A stretch of DNA of 64,000 bases from Hofstenia miamia (taxonomy: Eukaryota > Xenacoelomorpha > Acoela), in NCBI GenBank assembly GCA_004352715.1, contig SCFE01000085.1, forward strand, positions 1,222,480 to 1,286,479, written 5' to 3'. The notes beneath the pieces are model-generated. The model saw only the letters and a program-made list of their open reading frames with translations, did not search any database and was not told where the DNA came from. This document shows, piece after piece, positions 56,241 through 64,000 of the stretch (its first letter is position 1; each line of letters starts with the position of its first letter). The position numbers were made by a program, and so were the translations under genes.

Positions 56241-57264
56241 TCAATCTAAGTGAAATTTTGTAATTGAATTTCATTCTTCATACAACAGGTTCCGTGCTAT
56301 TCTTTTCAACATAATAATTATAAAATTAGTCACGAATATTTCAAATCTGAAAATGCGATTCATGTTAGCTATTACATAAAGATAAAAGCAAACAAAAGCA
56401 TTTGTTTGTATAAACTTGCAAATGGAAATACCGAAGAAAGACAGAGATGCAAGTTGCTGCAAGCGCCGCCAAACTTAATGATGCTAATATAATTATAAAA
56501 ATTTTCATGCAAGATGCACTATAAGCAATTTGTAATGCCAAGATCAATTTAGTTTTCAAAGGTTCGTGATTATTATAACACTAATACAAAAATTTATAGA
56601 GAGCCTTATCCTCGGCATACCAATAATGGGGTATTAAATGCTGCATTTCTGTAATTTAAAATTTGTAATCCAAACTAGTATCCAATTTCAATGAAAAGTA
56701 AAATTCAAAATTTATATTTAATTATCAAATTTAGTTTGAAAAAATAAATTCTTCTATCGAAATGTTTTTGTAACATCCATTTCCTTTGGATCTGATAAAC
56801 AACCTATAAATGAATTTTTGAAACCTTTATTAACTGAATTGGAACTCTTTAATAAAACCCAATTCTAGACAGGTCATAAAGCAAACAAAGCAATGTGGAA
56901 CAAACCTAAAAGATCGAGCAATGATAGCTCAAGCTAGAGAATGGTGTGTTTGTATCTATTCGCATCAGCAGTGGAATCGATACGAACTTTAACTTTGCAT
57001 TATAAAGTCACTTGGAAAGAGCATGCATTACAGAATCATCGTCTTCTAACATATTTTGAAGATAGCTGCAAAGCCAGACCCTATCCTCCCCGGTATATCG
57101 TATATGTTCATTTTTAATCTCAAGACTGTGTTGAAGCACTTAAAATTTTCTATTCGCATTTGAAAAAAACAAATATATTTTAAGTAAAAATCGGATAGGA
57201 TTGGATCCGAATCCTAAAGTTTCGAATCCGGATCGTATCTTAATATGTTGGATCTGATTCCATC
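56240..57264 (+). mobile_element. Family H repeat, copy H4, right end lost in a gap
   Basis: Matches H1 from its left side to about 56580, then resembles H2/H5. The last 265 bases before the gap equal the H5 interior and end in GGATCTGATTCCATC, three to four bases short of the terminus. Confidence 0.6.
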
Positions 57265-57760
57265 NNNNNNNNNNNNNNNNNNNNNNNNNNNNNNNNNNNN
57301 NNNNNNNNNNNNNNNNNNNNNNNNNNNNNNNNNNNNNNNNNNNNNNNNNNNNNNNNNNNNNNNNNNNNNNNNNNNNNNNNNNNNNNNNNNNNNNNNNNNN
57401 NNNNNNNNNNNNNNNNNNNNNNNNNNNNNNNNNNNNNNNNNNNNNNNNNNNNNNNNNNNNNNNNNNNNNNNNNNNNNNNNNNNNNNNNNNNNNNNNNNNN
57501 NNNNNNNNNNNNNNNNNNNNNNNNNNNNNNNNNNNNNNNNNNNNNNNNNNNNNNNNNNNNNNNNNNNNNNNNNNNNNNNNNNNNNNNNNNNNNNNNNNNN
57601 NNNNNNNNNNNNNNNNNNNNNNNNNNNNNNNNNNNNNNNNNNNNNNNNNNNNNNNNNNNNNNNNNNNNNNNNNNNNNNNNNNNNNNNNNNNNNNNNNNNN
57701 NNNNNNNNNNNNNNNNNNNNNNNNNNNNNNNNNNNNNNNNNNNNNNNNNNNNNNNNNNNN

Positions 57761-58460
57761 AACAATGAAAGCGTATACATCAAATTTAAGGATTATTCAA
57801 CCTTATCATGAGTCATTACCACTAGATGCATGAACTCTTTTGGAAACTCCGCGTTCTAATAACATTGTCAAATTTGATGATGGGCCATATCATTACTTTG
57901 AACTTAAGCAATCTTATGATAAATTTTGTACCGATATTAAAGATGTTAAGGTAAACTTTAATGGAAATTTTTATGTTTCGATTTCGACGTTTTGCTATTT
58001 CACAGTTACTTCACGAAATTTAGTTTAAATCGTTATATCATTAATATTTTAGTCTAGATAAATTTGTTATTTGAAGATTTTTGTTGTGATGTATTATATT
58101 TAATGTAACAATTAAATAAATAAAATTTTAGTTTTATCTTAAATGAAAACATAAAGCACATGATTAAACTATGAAAGAATGTGAATTTTATATGTTGAAT
58201 GTAACAGAAAGTTTGTATACATACGATTAATTTATTATTCTCAAACAATTTATTTTTAAATTGATTTAAATGTTGACGTTCTGCCATTGTTCAAATCTTC
58301 TATGTGTTCATTTTAGCCAAAACTTGGCTCATTTACATATGTAACCCTTACCCAAATCTTTAAAGTTTCTTGACAGTTTCTTTGCAAGAAATTCGAAAGA
58401 TTTTCAAATATTCTTTAAAAAAACGTTAAAGATTTTAAATTTTACTACAGAAACTTTAAA
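57761..58460 (+). pseudogene. Transposase N-terminal exon relic, second copy, with its flank
   Basis: LPLDA, TGA (57831-57833), TLLETPRSNNIVKFDDGPYH and YFELKQSYDKFCTD, continuing VKVNFNGNFYVSIS in the best-preserved frame of the three copies. The flank to 58460 equals that of the third copy and ends at a gap inside the TTTAAAG array. Confidence 0.6.
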
Positions 58461-59460
58461 NNNNNNNNNNNNNNNNNNNNNNNNNNNNNNNNNNNNNNNN
58501 NNNNNNNNNNNNNNNNNNNNNNNNNNNNNNNNNNNNNNNNNNNNNNNNNNNNNNNNNNNNNNNNNNNNNNNNNNNNNNNNNNNNNNNNNNNNNNNNNNNN
58601 NNNNNNNNNNNNNNNNNNNNNNNNNNNNNNNNNNNNNNNNNNNNNNNNNNNNNNNNNNNNNNNNNNNNNNNNNNNNNNNNNNNNNNNNNNNNNNNNNNNN
58701 NNNNNNNNNNNNNNNNNNNNNNNNNNNNNNNNNNNNNNNNNNNNNNNNNNNNNNNNNNNNNNNNNNNNNNNNNNNNNNNNNNNNNNNNNNNNNNNNNNNN
58801 NNNNNNNNNNNNNNNNNNNNNNNNNNNNNNNNNNNNNNNNNNNNNNNNNNNNNNNNNNNNNNNNNNNNNNNNNNNNNNNNNNNNNNNNNNNNNNNNNNNN
58901 NNNNNNNNNNNNNNNNNNNNNNNNNNNNNNNNNNNNNNNNNNNNNNNNNNNNNNNNNNNNNNNNNNNNNNNNNNNNNNNNNNNNNNNNNNNNNNNNNNNN
59001 NNNNNNNNNNNNNNNNNNNNNNNNNNNNNNNNNNNNNNNNNNNNNNNNNNNNNNNNNNNNNNNNNNNNNNNNNNNNNNNNNNNNNNNNNNNNNNNNNNNN
59101 NNNNNNNNNNNNNNNNNNNNNNNNNNNNNNNNNNNNNNNNNNNNNNNNNNNNNNNNNNNNNNNNNNNNNNNNNNNNNNNNNNNNNNNNNNNNNNNNNNNN
59201 NNNNNNNNNNNNNNNNNNNNNNNNNNNNNNNNNNNNNNNNNNNNNNNNNNNNNNNNNNNNNNNNNNNNNNNNNNNNNNNNNNNNNNNNNNNNNNNNNNNN
59301 NNNNNNNNNNNNNNNNNNNNNNNNNNNNNNNNNNNNNNNNNNNNNNNNNNNNNNNNNNNNNNNNNNNNNNNNNNNNNNNNNNNNNNNNNNNNNNNNNNNN
59401 NNNNNNNNNNNNNNNNNNNNNNNNNNNNNNNNNNNNNNNNNNNNNNNNNNNNNNNNNNNN

Positions 59461-59989
59461 TGATTAAACATTAAATGCGAACACACATTTTTTCAAGCAG
59501 GGTGACTTAACTCTAATGGAAAGAGAGCCATAGTGCATCACATAATCGAACAATTTCTAAAATACTTCTAGTCGTTTATGCGGTTTTAGCACTGCATTAA
59601 TATTGCGCAATAAGAATTCTACACTCCAGTTAGAATTTACATTTAAAATTTGTTAGCTCTATTTTCTGGATATTTATCTACGTTCTTTACGGAGGTTTGA
59701 ACAATTTTTAGTTGTTACTTTCCTTATATATATGTGTTGGCTATTTTTACAAATTTGAAACGTATTTTTTGAATATAAAAATTTTTCTTCAATTGTATGC
59801 AAATTATATGTGTTTTTTCTGTTGATGTGCCAAAGGTGAACATGGATTGAATAAATCCATGCGTATTCGGGTATTAGGAATAAATTAAAATCCGGATTGA
59901 TTGGACAAATGCCGGATTTTCTAGCATATTTAAGTAGTTCCATTATTGTAAATTCAAGGGAAAATATTGGGCAGTAATTGTTAAAAAGC
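59461..59989. other. No recognisable feature
   Basis: Starts at a gap edge. An 89-codon minus frame (59674-59943) has no recognisable signature. Confidence 0.4.
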
Positions 59990-62458
59990 CAACCAAAAAT
60001 TGAATTGGATCATATTGGATCTAAATGTTGAGCAAATTTCGGATCTGTTTCAAATCCAAATTTTTTTAAACTTTGCAGATTGCACATTTTCTACATTACG
60101 CACATTTTTACATTGAATGCCAATTTAAGTGTGTTTAATATTTCAATCTAAGTGAAATTTTGTAAATAAATTTCATTGTTCATATAACAGGTTCCGCGTT
60201 ATTCTTTTTAACAATTTTTCAATTGATGACGAATATTTCAAATCTAAATTTGCGATTCATGTAAGCCATCCAATAAAGATAAAATTGAACGGCAACCAAA
60301 TACATTTGTTTGTATAAACTTGCAAATGGAAAAGCAGAAGAAAGACAGAGGAGAAAGTGGAATTCCTTAGTTGCTGCAAATACCCCAAAATTTAATGATA
60401 CTAATATAATTTGTGATGATCTTTAATCAAAAATTCTCATGTAAGATGCACTATAATACACTTGAAATGCCAAGATCAACATAGTTTTCAGAAGGTTCGT
60501 TATTATTATAATCACTAATAAACTTTTTATAGAGCCATATATTCGGCATAGCAATAATGGGGTATTAATTTATTAAATGCTGCTTTTCTGTAATTTAAAA
60601 TTTGTAATCCAAACTAGTATCCAATTTCAATGAAAAGTAAAATTCAAAATTTATATTTAATTATCAAATTTAGTTTGAAAAAATAAATTCTTCTATCAAA
60701 ATATTTTTGTAACATCCATTTTCTTTGGATCTTATAAACAACTTATAAATGAATTTTTGAAACCTTTATTAACTGAATTGGAACTCTTTAATAGAACCCA
60801 ATTCTAGACCTTTTATAAAGCAAACAAATCAATGTGGCGGGTATTCCGCCTATGATTTATGCGATATTATATGCACTTATTATGGACGTGTCGTCTATCT
60901 AGGTTGTAGACAATCTCTAACGAATTCCGTAACAAATTGGACTCTAGTCATCATATCTGTAATTCACCATTAACTGATATTAGGTCATTTGATATGATTA
61001 GACAATGACCATTTGACTATATGCGAACTGTGTGTTTAGGAGTAGTGCGGAAGTTGTTGAATTTTTGGATTTCTCGTCCTCTTAATGCGTGTCAACCCTC
61101 CTGGATAATAAATGACTTGTCAGCTCAACTTATGAAATTGATGCCTTCCCTAGTCGAAAATATTTGGAAATTTTTAAAGAATCTTTAAAGTTTCTTGACC
61201 ATTTCTTGCAAGAAACAATGTACCTTCCACAAAGTGCGATCGACCAATGCCATACCAAATAAATCATCCCATATCATAACGCTTGTGGTATGTTTTGTCG
61301 TCCACACAAAGTGCGCAGGCGTCAGTTCATCCCCGTCAACAACCCTGACATGCTGAGGCGCATTGTCTTGTATTTCAATGACTGTTTCATCTGTCCGAGG
61401 GACATTTTTCCATTCATCGACTGTCCAATGTGTTTAGGAGTAGAACGTAAGTTGTTGAATTTTTGGATTTTTCGTCCTCTTAATGTGCGTCAACCCTCCT
61501 CCTGGATCATAAATGACTTGTCAGATCAACTTATTTAATTGAAGCCTTCCTTAGTTGAAAATATTTTGAAATTTTTAAAGAATCTTTAAAGTTTTTTGAC
61601 CATTTCTTTGCAAGAAATTGGAAAGATTTTTAAAGATCCTTTTAAAAAACTTTAAAGATTATTAAATATTCTTAAAGAAACTTTTAAGACTATAAAGTAT
61701 TTCTAATTAAAATTTAAGGATCTTTAAATATTCTTAAAGCAACTTCTAACATATTACAATTTTATTTTAGAAACATTAAGTGTAAAAATTCACAAATTAT
61801 TTTATAAAATACTCTCAACAAAATTATTACAAAATATGAAAAAAACATAAAAATACTGATGGTAAGCTTATTCTCTATTGAAAATACCAGTGCTTCTATA
61901 TAGGCATGAATTTCATCCCTCAAGTCATCTCCAGTTAGTTCTAAACATAATGAGCATTAAATATAAAATAGCATTGTGAGTATTCTCTATTACAATATAA
62001 TCCATTTCGAAAATTGATAAATTTTGTAAGTAAACTGGAATTTTATTAAAATATGCTGAGATAAAAGGTCAAAACTGTTTAATCTCACCTGAGGAAATAC
62101 TGCGTAGAAATCTACAATTGGGAAGAAGATATTGATGAAGTACTTCATGTGCAAATCATATTATTCACGATGCGAACTTTAACTTTGCATTATAAAGTCA
62201 CTTGGAAAGAGCATGCATTACAGAATCATCGTCTTCTAACATATTTTGAAGATAGCTGCAAAGCCAGACCCTATCCTCCCCGGTATATCGTATATGTTCA
62301 TTTTTAATCTCAAGACTGTGTTGAAGCACTTAAAATTTTCTATTCGCATTTGAAAAAAACAAATATATTTTAAGTAAAAATCGGATAGGATTGGATCCGA
62401 ATCCTAAAGTTTCGAATCCGGATCGTATCTTAATATGTTGGATCTGATTCCATCTCTG
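59990..62458 (+). mobile_element. Family H (hAT-like) repeat, copy H5, most complete
   Basis: Left end is degenerate (TTGAATTGGATCATATTGGATC near 60000, matching the inverted H3 end); right end GGATCTGATTCCATCTCTG. The left third aligns with H3 in reverse, which joins the two as one family. The middle carries the tandem transposase fragments (61013-61176 and from 61431), the Tc1-like fragment and a TTTAAAG array, as in H2. Confidence 0.65.
61013..61592 (+). pseudogene. Tandem transposase fragments flanking a Tc1-like fragment, second locus
   Basis: Base-for-base equivalent of 16201-16780: FDYMRTVCLGVVRKLLNF at 61013, the minus-strand Tc1-like WTVDEWKNV-RTDET piece at 61216-61430, and CLGVERKLLNFWIFRP from 61431. 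I saw no difference between the two loci from about 60988 to 62252. Confidence 0.7.
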
Positions 62459-62937
62459 ATGCTCTAATCAGTACATTATATGAAATGATTCCACCTTTCA
62501 ATAATTGACAATATTCTGTATTGTTTGTTTTAATTACCTTAACAAATTCATCGCACTTTTGTACATTCCTAATTGTAAGTCATAGAACTTCTATAGTGTT
62601 TTTGCATTGGCGATGCATCTCTGTTATTTGGAAAACAATAATAGTTCATACAATATTAGATTTTTAAAAAGAACAAAGTATTTTAAGGTTCATTTTCATA
62701 AACTCTAGTCATTTTGATTTCAAACTTTGATATAGACCTATTCCTAGTGGTTAATTTTTAACAAATTTTTAAATATAAACAAGTAGAAAATATTAGATAA
62801 ACTAGTAAATTGGATTATGAGTATGAAGTACGCTTTTTGTATTTTGATTAATGTTAACTAACGATATTTTTTAAGATATGCATCCTTGTACTAAATGTAG
62901 ACAGTAGTTGAAATGAAGTTTCTTTTATTTCGGTTCA
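62459..62937. other. No gene; flank shared with 17648-18095
   Basis: Duplicated non-coding flank at roughly 90-95% identity by eye. Confidence 0.5.
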
Positions 62938-63390
62938 GGATAGTTCACATGTTGAATCTGTTATTGTATCAAGTGATAACAGTGAAGAAATGCTAATTTT
63001 GAGTTCAGTTAATGATGACTTTCCTGTGTCGAGTTCATTATCTTCATGTAGCTCTGCAATTTCAAATGTTGAATGTAGTTCTAATCTTTCGCAAAATCTC
63101 AATGCATGGGCTCTACCTTTCACTATAACGATGAAAGCGTATACATCACATTTAAGGATTATTCAACCTTATCATGAGTCATTACCACTAGATGCATGAA
63201 CTCTTTTGGAAACTCCGCGTTCTAATAACATTGTTAAATTTGATGATGGGCCATATCATTACTTTGGCCTTAAGAAATCTCATGATAAATTTTGTACCGA
63301 CATTAAAGATGTTAAGATAAACTTTAGTTGAAATTTTTATGTTTCGATTTCGACGTTTTGCTATTTAACAGTTACTTCCGAAATTTAGTT
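62938..63390 (+). pseudogene. Transposase N-terminal exon relic, third copy
   Basis: DSSHVESVIVSSDNSEEMLI, then SVNDDFPVSSSLSSCSSAIS and LPLDA with TGA at 63197-63199, then TLLETPRSNNIVKF. Upstream is an acceptor-like TTCGGTTCAG at 62937. The serine/acid-rich region is open here, whereas copy 1 has an extra stop. A TGA also ends the frame at NFS (about 63329). Confidence 0.6.
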
Positions 63391-63674
63391 TAAATCGTTA
63401 TATCATTAATATTTTAGTCTAGATAAATTTGTTATTTGAAGTTTTTTGTTGTGATGTATTATATTTAATGTAACAATTAAATAAATAAAATTTTAGTTTT
63501 ATCTTAAATGAAAACATAAAGCACATGATTAAACTATGAAAGAATGTGAATTTTATATGTTGAATGTAACAGAAAGTTTGTATACATACGATTAATTTAT
63601 TATTCTCAAACAATTTATTTTTAAATTGATTTAAATGTTGACGTTCTGCCATTGTTCAAATCTTCTATGTGTTC

Positions 63675-63860
63675 ATTTTAGCCAAAACTTGGCTCATTTA
63701 CATATGTAACCCTTACCCAAATCTTTAAAGTTTCTTGACAGTTTCTTTGCAAGAAATTCGAAAGATTTTCAAATATTCTTTAAAAAAACGTTAAAGATTT
63801 TAAATTTTACTACAGAAACTTTAAAGATTATTAAATATTCTTAAAGCAACTTTTAAAAGT
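63675..63860. repeat. AGCCAAAACTTGGCT palindrome plus TTTAAAG array
   Basis: Third instance of the pair seen at 18800 and 58315. Bases 63861-64000 match 19020-19140 and hold nothing further. Confidence 0.5.
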
Positions 63861-64000
63861 TTACAATTTTATTTAAGAAACATTAAATGTAAAAATTCTC
63901 AAAATATTCTATTATAAAATAATTTCAAGAAAATTATCATAAAATATGTAAAAAACATAAAAATATGGATAGTAAACTTTATTCTCTATTGAAAATACCA

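Noticed and set aside
1-64000. CRISPR arrays, bacterial operons, or virus genomes
   Set aside because: No regularly spaced direct repeats, no ribosome-binding-site-led gene series, and no capsid, integrase-protease or envelope motifs were seen. All features are those of an animal nuclear genome.

Overview
The window is AT-rich (roughly 70% A+T by eye) animal DNA from a draft assembly. The evidence for an animal is: two RING/B-box/coiled-coil (TRIM-like) genes, a CR1-like non-LTR retrotransposon, piggyBac, hAT-like, Tc1-like and other DNA transposon debris, splice-site-like junctions, (AT)n microsatellites, and runs of N, three of them exactly 1000 bases long. I cannot fix the clade. An invertebrate such as a hydrozoan or an arachnid would fit, but this is inference.

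Layout. 1-4209: a minus-strand CR1-like LINE (endonuclease, linker, reverse transcriptase), dead and split by a 1.57 kb palindromic non-autonomous DNA element. 6067-8025: an intact 652-codon TRIM-like gene. 9348-9689: a C-terminal fragment of a second copy. 10 kb to 31 kb: a mosaic of two repeat families. Family T is a DNA transposon with transposase pseudogenes. Family H is a hAT-like repeat ending in GGATCCGATTCCATCTCTG. The mosaic also holds a hAT-like insertion (22047-24087) with a perfect 8-bp target duplication. 32049-39947: a nest of insertions, a hAT-like element with a perfect 8-bp target duplication that holds another hAT-like element, which in turn holds a second palindromic element; a further family T transposase copy also lies inside. 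39956-50893: one divergent and two closely related copies of a non-coding unit (family V) carrying a piggyBac end. 50794-52284: a decayed piggyBac. 53219-55184: a third TRIM-like copy, broken by one extra A in a homopolymer. 55.2-64 kb: duplicated 3' flank, then further H and T fragments. A stretch of about 1.7 kb here (60552-62252) is almost identical to 15742-17440.

The only good candidates for functional host genes are the TRIM-like copies. They would encode RING E3 ubiquitin ligases with a fast-changing C-terminal domain. Copies 1 and 3 differ at about 9% of residues over the RING/B-box/coiled-coil part, but at 36 of 91 residues in one aligned, indel-free patch of the C-terminal domain, where only 5 codons differ silently. 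That pattern suggests diversifying selection on a ligand-recognition surface and is the most interesting biology here. Nearly everything else is transposon archaeology, with at least three places where assembly error is the likeliest explanation.
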